Assembly (NCBI GenBank): GCA_005798445.1
Contig: SYJG01000371.1
Coordinates: forward strand, 1-61,409
Reading direction: 5' to 3'
Length of the DNA stretch: 61,409 bases
Source of the DNA: Planctomyces sp.
GTDB taxonomy: Bacteria > Planctomycetota > Planctomycetia > Planctomycetales > Planctomycetaceae
This document shows, piece after piece, positions 6,868 through 16,263 of the stretch. The notes beneath the pieces were generated by a model. It was not told the origin of the DNA, made no database searches, and saw only the letters and a program-made list of their open reading frames with translations. Position 1 is the first letter of the stretch; each line of letters begins with the position of its first letter. The position numbers and the translations under genes were made by a program.

Positions 6868-9105
6868 TCACTTCGGCAGCTCGCGAATCCAGCGTTCGAT
6901 GAGTTCGACCGCCTCGGCATCGACGATGTTCGACGCGATGTGCGGCATTCGGCCGAGGCCGATCTTTTTCATGCGATGCAAGATCATCGACCGCGCCGGA
7001 TCGCCAGGAACGAGGAATTTCGGTTCGGTCAGTTCGAACAATCCTTGTCCCGGCCGGACGCCGACCGTGCCGGTTTCCGCGAGCGGAAGTGACGCGAGCA
7101 GAATGAACTCCGCATTGCCGCCGCCCCACTTGCGGTGGCAGTGCGAGCAGTTCGCGTGCAAGTACGACCGCGCGCGGGCATCGAGCGTTTGTTTCGAGTC
7201 GTGGTAATCGACGAGCACCTTCCCCAGTCCCTTCGCGTCCGAGGGCATCGGCTTCGTGAAGTAGCCGAGTTCGTCGAAATGCTTCAACTGGTTCTTCGGC
7301 TTGCCGTCACCGAAATCGAAGTTGCGATTCAACTGCTCGGTTGTCGCACCGAGCACATACTTCGCCGCCATCGTGTGGCACAGCGCGCATTCCGCTCGGC
7401 TGGGGAAGTGCCACTTCTGCTCTCGGACGCCGTTGGGTGCCGATTTGTCTATGATCTTGAAGACACGGTCCAAACCCTTCGCGTCGAGCAACTCGGCGTC
7501 GGTTTGATCGTCGTTCCAGACGTAGGTGTAGCCGTTCCAGACTTGCGCGCCGTACTCGTCGTCGTTGCCGGGCATCTTGATGTGGTGCAGCAGCCGAGTC
7601 TCCAATCGCCGCACGCTTTTCGGATTGCCCGCTTCGGTTTCGAGTGAGAACGTCTTCACAAACACCGTCCCATCGGGGAATCGCCAACCGGGCATGTTGC
7701 CCGGAGCTTCCGCAGGATACGTCACCGCGTCGAACTCGATCTTGGTATCTCCGGGCACGGCCATGAAGCGATCCTTGATCGCTCCGTCGGACCACAAAGG
7801 GGCCACGACGTCGTACGGAATGACTCCGGCAGCTGGTTTGTAGTTTTTGACACTGGCGAACAAGCCCGTCTCGCTGAGCTTTTGCGGGAACGGCGGCTTC
7901 GGCTGACTGGTCGGCGGAACCGGTACGAGCCGATGCAGTCCGCCGCCAGCAAAGTCCACGAACAGAATTTCGCCGTCCGCGTCGGTGATGATTTCCACGA
8001 TCCGAACTTGCGTGTCACACAACTCGCGATGTTCGGTGACTTTCTTGGCCTTGTTGTCGTAGCGCAGCATCCAGACTTTGCCGGTGTCGTAGTCACCGTA
8101 GATGTACGCTCCCACCAGTTCCGGCAATCGCTTGCCGCGATAGACCCAGCCACCGGTGATCGAACGGAAGTCCGAATGCGGATGCTCGACGATCGGCGCG
8201 ACGAACTCGGCTGGACCTTTTGGCCGCTCGGGACGGAAGGGATGCGCTCCTTCGCGAACGCTCCAGCCGTAGTTGCCCCCTTTCTGGATCAGGTAGACCA
8301 TCTCCCACAGGTCTTGTCCGACTTCGCCAGCCCACATCTGACCGGTTGGCGTGTCGAAGGAAAACTTCCACACCTGCCGATGTCCAAACGACCAAATCTC
8401 GCCGCGAGCTTTCGCTTTGCCAACAAATGGATTGTCCTTGGGGACACCGTAGGCAAGTCCGGCGCTGGGGTGGTCGACATCCAATCGCAGAATCGCGCCG
8501 AGCAAGTCGCTCAGGTCTTGCCCGGTCTGAAGTGAATCCGCGATGCCACTGCCGTCGCCCGTTACGAGGTACAACATCCCATCCAGTCCGAACCGCACGC
8601 AGCCTCCGTTGTGTCCGCCCGACGGCCATTCCAGGATCACCTTTTCGCTGGCGACGTCGGCCGTGAGCGTCTCGCCGCGCACGACGGTGATCCGAGTCAA
8701 TCGACTTCCATTCGGAGATGGATTGGCAGAATCAGCCACGCTCGTGACGAAGACGAATCCGTTCTTCTCAAACTGCGGATGCGCGACAATGCCGTAAACG
8801 GTTCGCTTCAAGTCGACGACCAATTGCGGCTGCGGTTCTTTGCTCGACGCATCAAGCATCCAGATCTTCCCCGGCCGCTCGGCCACCAGCAGCCGCTTCG
8901 ATCCCGGGATCAGCGCCGCTGAAAGCGGCTCGAACAACTTGAGCTTCGGATACGCCAGCTCCAACCGATACGGATCAGGCGGCTCTGCGGACCCGACCAC
9001 CTTCGATGTCGTCCACAACGCTCGTTCCGCAGCATCGGCGAGCGAGTTACCCGCGAACGAAATCAAGACCACCAAAACAGTCAGTCGAGTGCATTGCCAG
9101 CGCAT
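6868..9105 (-). CDS. PQQ-type glucose/sorbosone dehydrogenase fused to a haem-motif C-terminal domain
   Basis: Predicted 745 residues; the ATG at 9105 follows a GGAGG box by six bases. Residues 1-25 form a signal peptide (LTVLVVLISFAGNSLADA), so the enzyme is exported. Residues about 40-400 are the glucose/sorbosone dehydrogenase propeller, with GHNGGCVRFGLDGMLYLVTGDG, GEVGQDLWEMVYLIQKGGNYGW and ITGGWVYRGKRLPEL. The C-terminal half resembles the conserved repeat protein seen in many planctomycete and proteobacterial fusions and has CxxCH haem motifs: CALCH near residue 573 and CSHCH near 653. The likely role is periplasmic sugar or alcohol oxidation passing electrons to a cytochrome-like domain; the substrate is unknown. 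It is followed by a hairpin shared with the convergent transglutaminase gene. Confidence 0.85.
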   Translation of the reverse strand: MRWQCTRLTVLVVLISFAGNSLADAAERALWTTSKVVGSAEPPDPYRLELAYPKLKLFEPLSAALIPGSKRLLVAERPGKIWMLDASSKEPQPQLVVDLKRTVYGIVAHPQFEKNGFVFVTSVADSANPSPNGSRLTRITVVRGETLTADVASEKVILEWPSGGHNGGCVRFGLDGMLYLVTGDGSGIADSLQTGQDLSDLLGAILRLDVDHPSAGLAYGVPKDNPFVGKAKARGEIWSFGHRQVWKFSFDTPTGQMWAGEVGQDLWEMVYLIQKGGNYGWSVREGAHPFRPERPKGPAEFVAPIVEHPHSDFRSITGGWVYRGKRLPELVGAYIYGDYDTGKVWMLRYDNKAKKVTEHRELCDTQVRIVEIITDADGEILFVDFAGGGLHRLVPVPPTSQPKPPFPQKLSETGLFASVKNYKPAAGVIPYDVVAPLWSDGAIKDRFMAVPGDTKIEFDAVTYPAEAPGNMPGWRFPDGTVFVKTFSLETEAGNPKSVRRLETRLLHHIKMPGNDDEYGAQVWNGYTYVWNDDQTDAELLDAKGLDRVFKIIDKSAPNGVREQKWHFPSRAECALCHTMAAKYVLGATTEQLNRNFDFGDGKPKNQLKHFDELGYFTKPMPSDAKGLGKVLVDYHDSKQTLDARARSYLHANCSHCHRKWGGGNAEFILLASLPLAETGTVGVRPGQGLFELTEPKFLVPGDPARSMILHRMKKIGLGRMPHIASNIVDAEAVELIERWIRELPK

Positions 9106-9596
9106 GATCGCCTCCGTCGTCAGATGACCGGGAATAGTCGCAATGGAAGTCTATATCTGGAGCAGAGAATGATCTCCAGGCTACAGACCTTGGATCATTG
9201 GGCGAATTCAGGCGATGTTCGAATTCCGAGTGGAATCCTGAGGACGCCAAATCATCACCCGCAGGTCGACTTTGGATCGGGAGTTCATTCGATTGGAGTT
9301 CGTCGCCAGGAATTTCCCTGCGAAAAAATAGGCTCTCCACCATTCCTGTTGAAAGCGGATTGGCCGAAGAGGGCTCACGCAAAGGCGCAAAGTGCTGAAA
9401 TCTTGGGATTCTTCCTCTTTGCGCCTTCGCGCAATTGCGTAAGCCCTCCGTCAAAACAACACAAATGGCGGAGAGCCAGAAAATATTAAGATCGCTCGCT
9501 CGCGAGGACATCCAAAGGGTTGGGTGATGTCCTCTCCGGCTGTTAGACTTTCGCCGTTTTGATTTTTCCCCCAACTGAAACAGAAAAGGTGCGATC
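9106..9596. other. Intergenic region with an inverted repeat (9369-9448)
   Basis: This 491-base gap separates two divergent genes and should hold both promoters, although I could not place -35/-10 boxes. Arms GAGGGCTCACGCAAAGGCGC (from 9369) and the complementary CTTTGCGCCTTCGCG...AAGCCCTC (9417-9448) form an imperfect stem. The small open frames here show no family features and are not called. Confidence 0.6.
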
Positions 9597-10370
9597 ATGC
9601 GGCAGTGGTTGGTGATGTTGAGTTTGGTGGCCGTGGTCGGTTTCGCGATGGCTCAGGACGACGAAAAACCGAAAACGAAGGCTCAGCCAAAAGCAAAGAA
9701 GGCGAATGATGATGATGCGAGCTTGGAACTCGAAGCCGACCCAAACGCGCTGGGGAAAAAGCTGGTCGATAAGAAACAACTGCTCGACAAGATCAGTTAC
9801 GCATTAGGACAACAGATCGGTCAGATGAAGCAGCAAGGAGTCGATGTCGATCCGAAACGGGTCATCAAGGGGCTTGAAGACGCGTTGTATGGGAAGGACT
9901 CGGAATTCACCGATGAGGAAATCAAAATGGCTTTCAAAGCCTACGAACCACATCGTCAGAGCGCGATGGTGAAGGTGGGCGAAGACTTCCTCGCCGCCAA
10001 CAAAGAAAAAGAAGGCATCAAGACGTTGCCAAGCGGTGTGCAGTACAAGGTGCTGGAGTCTGGAAAGGGAGCCTCACCGAAAGCCACGGACACGGTGAAG
10101 GTTCACTACAAAGGCAGGTTGACCAACGGAAAAGTCTTCGACGGTTCTTACATGGGCGACGCCCCGGCCAAACGCGACAAGCCCGCCGAGTTCCCGCTCA
10201 ACGGCGTCATCAAAGGCTTCAAAGAATCGCTCGTGAAGATGAAGCCGGGCGACAAATGGACGGTTTACCTGCCGTCCGAGTTGGCCTACGGAGAACGCGG
10301 TTCGCCCCCCACCATTGGGCCGCATGCCGTTTTAATCTTCGACTTGGAGCTCATTGAGATCGTCGAATAG
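9597..10370 (+). CDS. FKBP-type peptidyl-prolyl cis-trans isomerase (FkpA/Mip type)
   Basis: Predicted 257 residues, exported by a signal peptide ending at VVGFAMA-QDD. Residues 20-45 form a Lys/Asp-rich linker. Residues about 50-135 are the helical FKBP_N dimerisation domain (KISYALGQQIGQMKQQGVDV, FKAYEPHRQSAMVKVGEDFL). The FKBP catalytic domain fills about 140-257 with VHYKGRLTNGKVFDGSY, FPLNGVIKGFKESLVKMKPG, PSELAYGERGSPPTIGP and VLIFDLELIEI. The enzyme catalyses proline isomerisation during folding of exported proteins. The start is supported by an AAGGTG box seven bases upstream. It sits 102 bases before the uracil-DNA glycosylase gene with no obvious functional link. Confidence 0.93.
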   Translation: MRQWLVMLSLVAVVGFAMAQDDEKPKTKAQPKAKKANDDDASLELEADPNALGKKLVDKKQLLDKISYALGQQIGQMKQQGVDVDPKRVIKGLEDALYGKDSEFTDEEIKMAFKAYEPHRQSAMVKVGEDFLAANKEKEGIKTLPSGVQYKVLESGKGASPKATDTVKVHYKGRLTNGKVFDGSYMGDAPAKRDKPAEFPLNGVIKGFKESLVKMKPGDKWTVYLPSELAYGERGSPPTIGPHAVLIFDLELIEIVE

Positions 10371-10472
10371 GCGAAAGGATTCTTGCCATTCATCGGCGAG
10401 CGGAGAGTGCCGAATTTCCGCTCGCCGAGTTTTGGACTCGTCAATCTGTAGCGATCAGGTCTGAGACTTCCG

Positions 10473-11342
10473 ATGACCGAAGATTCTTCTTTCGCGATCG
10501 ACCGCGCGCTGCGGCAAGAGTTGGAAGGCTGGCGGCGCGCAGGTTTGAGTCACCTCCCCATGCCGCCACGCAAACGCTCGGTCCCTGCACCATCAAAGTC
10601 ATTGACAACGCGAACTCCGCAAAGCGGCAGCGCGGCCTCGCGAACGACTTCGCCGCCCGCAACTCGGACGACGCCAAGACCGCCAGCCGCCGCATCAAGT
10701 TCGGCGATGCACGCTCTTCCCGTCGTGTCCGAGCCGTTGGCCCCCAGCCCGCATCCCGCTGGCTCGCGTGAGGATCGCGAGTGGCGGCTGGATCAACTTC
10801 GGCAGCGAGTCGCCGCCTGCACGCGCTGCCAAGAACTGGCGAGTGCTCGCACGCAAACGGTCTTCGGAGTCGGCAACCCGGAGGCTCGGTTTCTGTTCAT
10901 CGGAGAAGCTCCGGGAGCAGACGAGGATGCTCAGGGTGAGCCGTTTGTCGGCGCGGCCGGTCAGTTGCTCAACAAAATCATCGCCGCTTGCGGTCTGAAA
11001 CGAGAAGACTTTTACATCTGCAACATTCTGCGCTGCCGGCCGCCGGGCAACCGCAAACCGCTTCCCGAAGAGGCGGCGAACTGCCGCGAATGGCTCGATG
11101 GCCAGATCGCGGTCATCGACCCCGAATTCATCGTTTGCTGGGGCGCGACCGCTGCTCAAAACCTGATGGGGACCGAAGAAAGCATCGGCCGACTGCGCGG
11201 CCGCTCGTTCCAGCACGGCCGAGCGACCGTGCTCTGCACCTATCACCCGTCGTACTTGCTGCGCAATCCCGCCGCAAAGAAAGACGTTTGGGAGGACATG
11301 AAGCTGTTCCTCAAACAGGCTGGGCTTCCGGTTCCGGCGTGA
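10473..11342 (+). CDS. Uracil-DNA glycosylase, family 4 (iron-sulfur type)
   Basis: Predicted 289 residues, longer than typical family 4 enzymes (about 200) because of a roughly 90-residue Pro/Ser/Thr-rich N-terminal extension that is probably disordered. It excises uracil from DNA. Catalytic motif 1 is [20 protein letters not shown] and motif 2 is the [10 protein letters not shown] segment. Four cysteines fit the 4Fe-4S cluster: two in CTRC, one in [12 protein letters not shown] and one in AANCREW. The C-terminus ends [16 protein letters not shown], normal for the family. The ribosome binding site before 10473 is weak, so a later start inside the extension is possible. It is convergent with the SDR gene, separated by a long inverted repeat. 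Confidence 0.93.
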   Translation: MTEDSSFAIDRALRQELEGWRRAGLSHLPMPPRKRSVPAPSKSLTTRTPQSGSAASRTTSPPATRTTPRPPAAASSSAMHALPVVSEPLAPSPHPAGSREDREWRLDQLRQRVAACTRCQELASARTQTVFGVGNPEARFLFIGEAPGADEDAQGEPFVGAAGQLLNKIIAACGLKREDFYICNILRCRPPGNRKPLPEEAANCREWLDGQIAVIDPEFIVCWGATAAQNLMGTEESIGRLRGRSFQHGRATVLCTYHPSYLLRNPAAKKDVWEDMKLFLKQAGLPVPA

Positions 11343-11344
11343 TG

Positions 11345-11496
11345 CCGCGAACGTAGCTGCCTCGCTCCCGCGAGGCAGAGCATTTGTTGAGCGACTCACG
11401 ATTTGGCCAAACGATGGCGAGCATGAACAAGTTTGTGAATGGGTGAGCCGTCGGTTTTAGCTCCGCCTCGCGGGAGCGAGGCGGCTACGTTCGCGG
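11345..11496. repeat. 36-bp inverted repeat filling the gap between convergent genes
   Basis: Arms at 11345-11380 and 11461-11496 (left arm CCGCGAACGTAGCTGCCTCG...) match closely; each arm is itself palindromic around CTCGCTCCCGCGAG. It starts two bases after the UDG stop and its last base abuts the SDR stop at 11497, so it occupies the whole gap. It may terminate transcription from both sides. Confidence 0.85.
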
Positions 11497-12261
11497 CTAT
11501 CGCAAAAACCTGCCGCCGTTGATGTCCAGCAGCGCTCCGTTGACGAACCGTGCTTCATCGCTGACCAGAAACCGCACGACTGAGGCGACCTCGTCGGCCG
11601 TGCCGTTGCGGCCCAGCGGCGTTTCGCGGCGGTACTGTTCCATTCGTTCGGGTGTCGTGAAGACTTCGTGATGCCGAGTCTCGATGACTCCCGGCATGAT
11701 CGCGTTCACGCGGACGTCGGGAGCCAGCTCGCGAGCCAGCGTTCGGGTCAGCACTTGCAGGCCCCCTTTCGCGACCGCGTATGGCCCGGCTCCGTTGGCT
11801 CCGCCGGTTTGCACGGAGAGCGACAAGTTGTTGACGATCGCGCCGTGACCGCTCCGCTTCAAATGCGGGATCACTCGCCGAGTGACGATGAACGCGCTGG
11901 TCAGATTCGTGTCGATGATCTGCCGCCACAGATCGAGCGGACAATCCTCGATCTTCCGCCGCTCGATCGGACTTCCCGCGTTGTTGACCAAGATGTCGAG
12001 CCGCCCCGCTGCTTCGACGAACTGATCGACCAATCGCCTCGCCTCGTCATCGCGGCTCAAGTCGGCCGGCAAAACGATCCCGTCACCGCCGAGTTGTCGG
12101 ATCGCCGCCAGTGTTTCATTCGCGCCATCGAGACTGCGATGACAATGCACTCCGACAAACACACCAGCGTCGGCGAGCGATTCCGCAACCGCGCGGCCAA
12201 TGCCTACACCGGCACCCGTCACAAGAGCTGCCCGACCAGCAAGCGAACCAGATTCCGGCAT
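11497..12261 (-). CDS. SDR family NAD(P)-dependent oxidoreductase (FabG-like)
   Basis: Predicted 254 residues, the standard length of classical short-chain dehydrogenases. The cofactor loop is TGAGVGIG near residue 16, followed by the structural NNAG motif near residue 92. The catalytic Tyr and Lys are in GPYAVAKGG (YxxxK), with the Ser contributed by the preceding NNLSLSVQ segment. The C-terminal VNAIMPGVIETR and FLVSDEARFVNGALLDINGG are typical. It reduces or oxidises a carbonyl or hydroxyl group using NAD(P)H; similarity to FabG and glucose dehydrogenase-like enzymes does not fix the substrate. It lies in the same direction as, and downstream of, the PQQ-propeller gene, with a repeat between them. 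Confidence 0.9.
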   Translation of the reverse strand: MPESGSLAGRAALVTGAGVGIGRAVAESLADAGVFVGVHCHRSLDGANETLAAIRQLGGDGIVLPADLSRDDEARRLVDQFVEAAGRLDILVNNAGSPIERRKIEDCPLDLWRQIIDTNLTSAFIVTRRVIPHLKRSGHGAIVNNLSLSVQTGGANGAGPYAVAKGGLQVLTRTLARELAPDVRVNAIMPGVIETRHHEVFTTPERMEQYRRETPLGRNGTADEVASVVRFLVSDEARFVNGALLDINGGRFLR

Positions 12262-12276
12262 GAGGTACTCCTTGCC

Positions 12277-12331
12277 AGCACGACGCGCCAGCGAGTGGTT
12301 TCACGAGGACCACTCGCTAGCGCGTCGTGCT
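12277..12331. repeat. 22-bp inverted repeat at the 3' end of the PQQ-propeller gene
   Basis: Arms at 12277-12298 and 12310-12331 (AGCACGACGCGCCAGCGAGT...) pair with one mismatch around an 11-base loop. The right arm overlaps the TAG stop at 12330-12332 of the minus-strand PQQ-propeller gene, so the stop codon is supplied by the repeat. It also lies just upstream of the SDR start. Confidence 0.85.
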
Positions 12332-13649
12332 AATCCTTCGCGAGCGAGACGCAGACGATTTCCTTGTCATTGCGAGCGAAACAGCACTTGTTTGCGAACG
12401 CCGGGTGTGACCAGATCACGGCGCGGCCGAAGCATTCCTGGGTCGGCTCCAGCACATGGAAGCGGCTGAGTTCCTCGTAACCGGCAGAACTGAGCTTCGC
12501 CAAAATCAGGTCGCCCGTTTCGCTGAAGAGGAAGTAGCGGTCCTGATGCTTCACGAGAAATGCCGTTCCGTGACTCGCCCGTTCGCCGGACTTGCCGGTC
12601 GTCGGAGTGTAGGTTTCCCACAGACGCTCACCGGTTTCGAGTTTGACTCCGCGTAGTGGGCCTTGCTGGCAATCGACTCCGTAAATCATCCCGCCATCCA
12701 GAATCGGCGTGCTGTTCGCACACGGGACGCCGTTGCGTGGGGTCTCCTTCCAAAGTAGCTCCGCTCCGGGCTTGTCGCTCGTCAGCTTGAGACACGCGCC
12801 GATGTTTCCGATGCTGCTGGCGAACAGCAAGTCGCCGAACTGACGGGGTGCCGTGATCGCCATATCGTATTGCGGGGCCAGATCGAACGACCACAGTTTC
12901 TTACCAGTTTCCGGATTCAGACTGTTGAGCTTGTTGGCATCCCAGATCAGCAGTTGCCGAGTCTTCGCTGCCTCAATGATCGTCGGCGGACAATAGCCGG
13001 GATGCCGAGCCTCGATCGCACGCCACAACTCTTTGCCGCTCTCCTTGTCGAACGCGACCGCCGTGCTCCCCTCACCGCCGACGACGCAGATCAGCTTGTT
13101 GCCATCGACCAGCGGATGAGCACAGAAACCCCAGATCGGCGAGTCGCACTTGTACTCCTTCTTCAGTTCCTTCGCCCAAACGACCTTGCCGGTGTCCGCG
13201 TTGAGGCAGTGCAGATGTCCTTCGGCTCCGAGCACATAGACCTTGCCATCCGCGACCGTCGGAGTCGCTCGCGGCCCAGCCGGATAGCTGATCGCGTATG
13301 GACAGTCGTATTCGTGCTTCCAAATCTCCTTGCCGGTCGCCGCGTCGAGACAGTGGATTCGCTCCTTGCCTTTCAGCTCCGCGCGCTGGCCGGGGTTGTT
13401 GAACTCTTTGCCGGACTCTTTCGCGAAGTCGGTGACGAAGACTTTCCCACCAGCGACCGCCGGTCCCGAATAGCCACCTGCGATCGGCACGCGCCACTTC
13501 ACCGGCAGCTTGTTTTCCGGGAAGACTTCGACCAGTCCCGTCTCGCGCCACTCACTGTCCCGCTTTGGGCCAAGCCACTGCGGCCAATCGTCCGCTCGAA
13601 CGGAACTGGTCAATCCGACGATTACAACGAGGCACATCCAACGATTCAT
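12330..13649 (-). CDS. PQQ-binding-like beta-propeller repeat protein, exported
   Basis: About 439 residues from the ATG at 13649. This start gives a clean signal peptide (MNRWMCLVVIVGLTSSVRA) followed directly by DDWPQWLGPKRDSEWRETG, the characteristic mature N-terminus of planctomycete PQQ-like propellers; the longer in-frame start would translate repeat DNA. Repeated blades show LDAATGKEIWKHEYD, LNADTGKVVWAKELK, FDKESGKELWRAIEA and LNPETGKKLWSFDLA, the Gly-Lys-x-Trp blade motif of the PQQ_2 family. Whether it binds PQQ or only shares the fold is unknown. Co-directional with the SDR gene downstream. Confidence 0.88.
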   Translation of the reverse strand: MNRWMCLVVIVGLTSSVRADDWPQWLGPKRDSEWRETGLVEVFPENKLPVKWRVPIAGGYSGPAVAGGKVFVTDFAKESGKEFNNPGQRAELKGKERIHCLDAATGKEIWKHEYDCPYAISYPAGPRATPTVADGKVYVLGAEGHLHCLNADTGKVVWAKELKKEYKCDSPIWGFCAHPLVDGNKLICVVGGEGSTAVAFDKESGKELWRAIEARHPGYCPPTIIEAAKTRQLLIWDANKLNSLNPETGKKLWSFDLAPQYDMAITAPRQFGDLLFASSIGNIGACLKLTSDKPGAELLWKETPRNGVPCANSTPILDGGMIYGVDCQQGPLRGVKLETGERLWETYTPTTGKSGERASHGTAFLVKHQDRYFLFSETGDLILAKLSSAGYEELSRFHVLEPTQECFGRAVIWSHPAFANKCCFARNDKEIVCVSLAKD

Positions 13650-13667
13650 GGCTCGGTCCTTCCCGAA

Positions 13668-13743
13668 GGTCAGGCTTTCCAGCCTGACCCGAATTGGCAA
13701 TCGACGATCTCTGGTTGACCGAGTCAGCCTGGAAAGGCTGACC
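13668..13743. repeat. Inverted repeat upstream of the PQQ-propeller gene
   Basis: Arms at 13668-13689 (GGTCAGGCTTTCCAGCCTGA...) and 13723-13743 pair with two compensated differences, and each arm is itself a palindrome around GCTTTCCAGC. It lies in the 277-base divergent gap between the PQQ-propeller gene and the DUF1549 gene. Confidence 0.8.
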
Positions 13744-13926
13744 GACGGTGCGATCGCGCGGATTGTACTGGCTGGGAGAACTCTGAAAACCAAGCCCATG
13801 CCGCGAGATTTCCAGCATAGAATTGTCCCACCGCCGGACGATGCGTTAGCATCTGGCCGTTCTGATGCGTCCGGTGAGGACCACTCACGGACCTGCCTTC
13901 CCTCCTCCTACCGAACATTCCCGCCC

Positions 13927-16251
13927 ATGAACTTGCCCTCGCGAAGCACCCACCGAGTGCTCGTCGGCTTCGGCTTGAAGTCGTGGCTGCTCGGCATGTT
14001 CGTTCTTGGTGGGACACTGACGCAGAGTTTCGCGGCTGACGCGGCGAAGTTTCGGCCGTTCCATTTTGAGACCGATGTCGTCTCGATCCTGTCTCGCTTC
14101 GGCTGCAATTCGTCGGGATGTCACGGCAAGGCGGAAGGGCAGAACGGCTTCAAGCTATCGATCTTCGGCTTCGACCCGAACGCCGATCATGTCGCGCTGA
14201 CCAGCGAGAGCCGCGGTCGCCGCACGAACCCGAACGCTCCCGAAAAGAGTCTGCTGCTCCAAAAATCCTGCGGTGATGTCCCGCATGGCGGCGGAGTTCG
14301 CATTCGCAAAGACTCCGACGAGTACCGTGTCCTCCGCAACTGGATCGCGAACGGCTTGCCGTTTGGCGAGCCGACCGCTCCGCGCGTCACCTCGATCACC
14401 GTCACGCCGCGCGAGCAGGTGATGGGGCTCAGGACGACTCAACCACTGAAGGTCGTCGCGAAGTTCGACAACGGGTTCGAGGAAGAGGTGACTCGGCACG
14501 CCAAGTTCCAGTCGAACAACGACGGCCTCGCGTCGGTCGATGAGCACGGTCTGGTCTCGACTCACGAGACCCCCGGCGACGTAGCCGTCATGGCCAACTA
14601 CCTCGGCGCAGTCGATGTCTTCCGAGTGCTGATCCCGCGACCCAACGACAGTGCTCGGCGCGGGTCTCCTAACCCCGCCGCAGCTCCGACCGCAGGTCTC
14701 CCCAATCCCAGGGCAAATGCCGGATCGGGAGACCTTCGGTCAGACGAGCGGCGGGGTCAGGAGACCCGCGCCGAGCGCGTGATGCGCAACTTCATCGACC
14801 CGCTCGTCGAATCCAAACTCGCCAAGCTCAACATCCAGTCGAGCGAACTGTGCTCTGACGAAGATTTCTTGCGGCGAGCATTCCTCGACGTCATCGGCAC
14901 GCTGCCTAAGCCCGACGAAGTTCGCAAGTTCCTTGATGACAAACAGCCTAATCGCCGAGCACGTTTGATCGACGAACTGATCAAGCGGCCGGAGTACGCC
15001 GACTACTGGGCGCTGAAATGGTCCGATCTGCTGCGTGTCGAACGTCCAACGCTCGGACATGCCGGAGCCAACGGCTACTACCGCTGGATTCGCGACAGCT
15101 TCGCGACCAACAAACCGTTCGATCGGTTCGCTCGTGAATTGCTGACCGCCGAAGGACTCTTGCGTGATCAACCGGCCGGCTACGTCTTTAAGGCGGTCAA
15201 TCAGCCGGGCGAGCAATCCGCGACGATCTCGCAAGTGCTGCTCGGCGTGCGGATCGACTGCGCGAAGTGTCACCATCATCCGTTCGACCGCTGGAGCCAA
15301 ACCGACTACTTCGGCATGGAAGCGTTCTTCACGCAGATCACGTTCAAGCCGACTCCGCAGGGGGAGATGCTGCTGACTCGCGACTCCGGCCCCACGAAAC
15401 ATTCGCGAACCGGCGAGACAGTCTTCGCTCACGCACTGGGCGAACCGTCGCCTGAGAAATCTCCGGAAGGCGACCGCCGCAAATTGCTCGCCGAGTGGAT
15501 GACGTCGCCGAAGAACACGTTCTTCGCTCGCAACATCGTAAATCGCGCGTGGGCACATTTCCTCGGCCGTGGCTTGATCGAACCAGTTGATGACGTCCGG
15601 CTGACAAACCCGCCGACGAATCCGGAACTGCTCGATGAGCTGGCCGCGAAGTTCATCGAGTCTGGCTTCGACGTCCATCAACTCATCCGCACGATCACCG
15701 CCTCGCGAACGTACCAGCGATCCGCAAAGCCCAACGTCACGAACGAACGGGACGAGCAGAATTACTCGCGGGCGTTGCTCAAGCGGCTGGATGCGGAAGT
15801 CCTGTTCGATGCCGTCTGCCAGGCGACCGGCACGTCCGAAAAATTCGCCGGCGTTCCCGACGGCTCGCGAGCGATCCAACTTTGGGACAGCCAAGTCAAA
15901 CACGACTTCCTGAAACTCTTCGGCCGCCCCGTCCGAGCCACCGCCTGCGAATGCGAACGAGCGACGGAGCCGAGCGTTGCCCAAGTCCTGCACGTCCTGA
16001 ATTCCCCCGAACTGCAATCCAAACTCTCCGACGAATCTGGCACCGTCGCCCGGCTTGCCCGCCGCTACCCGTCCGACAATTCCGCCTTGATCGACGAACT
16101 GTACCTGACCATCGTCAGCCGCCTGCCGACCGCCGACGAGAAGGCCGCCGCCACGAAATATCTGCAAGATCACGCATCCGCTCGCCGCCATGCGGCCGAA
16201 GATTTAGCTTGGAGCTTGCTCAACTCGTTGGAGTTTGTGTTCAATCACTGA
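13927..16251 (+). CDS. DUF1549/DUF1553 protein with cytochrome-like N-terminus
   Basis: About 774 residues from the ATG at 13927; the longer frame upstream is read from repeat DNA. The N-terminus has a hydrophobic export signal (LLGMFVLGGTLTQSFAADA). Near residue 60 comes RFGCNSSGCHGKAEGQNGFK, the degenerate haem-like segment often found ahead of DUF1549. Around residue 135-185 a bacterial Ig-like region (ITVTPREQVMGLRTTQPLKV) precedes DUF1549 (AFLDVIGTLPKPDEV to about 440) and a CAKCH motif near residue 445. The C-terminal DUF1553 block contains NIVNRAWAHFLGRGL and TASRTYQRS. A 29-bp inverted repeat at 14653-14776 is inserted in frame between the Ig-like and DUF1549 parts. The DUF1501 gene follows after 12 bases; this pair is a standard planctomycete operon of unknown function. 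Confidence 0.9.
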   Translation: MNLPSRSTHRVLVGFGLKSWLLGMFVLGGTLTQSFAADAAKFRPFHFETDVVSILSRFGCNSSGCHGKAEGQNGFKLSIFGFDPNADHVALTSESRGRRTNPNAPEKSLLLQKSCGDVPHGGGVRIRKDSDEYRVLRNWIANGLPFGEPTAPRVTSITVTPREQVMGLRTTQPLKVVAKFDNGFEEEVTRHAKFQSNNDGLASVDEHGLVSTHETPGDVAVMANYLGAVDVFRVLIPRPNDSARRGSPNPAAAPTAGLPNPRANAGSGDLRSDERRGQETRAERVMRNFIDPLVESKLAKLNIQSSELCSDEDFLRRAFLDVIGTLPKPDEVRKFLDDKQPNRRARLIDELIKRPEYADYWALKWSDLLRVERPTLGHAGANGYYRWIRDSFATNKPFDRFARELLTAEGLLRDQPAGYVFKAVNQPGEQSATISQVLLGVRIDCAKCHHHPFDRWSQTDYFGMEAFFTQITFKPTPQGEMLLTRDSGPTKHSRTGETVFAHALGEPSPEKSPEGDRRKLLAEWMTSPKNTFFARNIVNRAWAHFLGRGLIEPVDDVRLTNPPTNPELLDELAAKFIESGFDVHQLIRTITASRTYQRSAKPNVTNERDEQNYSRALLKRLDAEVLFDAVCQATGTSEKFAGVPDGSRAIQLWDSQVKHDFLKLFGRPVRATACECERATEPSVAQVLHVLNSPELQSKLSDESGTVARLARRYPSDNSALIDELYLTIVSRLPTADEKAAATKYLQDHASARRHAAEDLAWSLLNSLEFVFNH
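14653..14776. repeat. 29-bp inverted repeat inserted in frame in the DUF1549 gene
   Basis: Arms at 14653-14681 (GCTCGGCGCGGGTCTCCTAA...) and 14748-14776 pair with one mismatch over 29 bases. It encodes a roughly 41-residue Arg/Pro/Ala-rich segment (starting SARRGSPNPAAAPTAG) at a domain junction. Confidence 0.9.
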
Positions 16252-16263
16252 TGGGAGTCCAAC

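Noticed and set aside
14740-16191. A 483-codon minus-strand open frame opposite the DUF1549 gene
   Set aside because: The product has no recognisable domain and the plus strand encodes conserved DUF1549/DUF1553 motifs.
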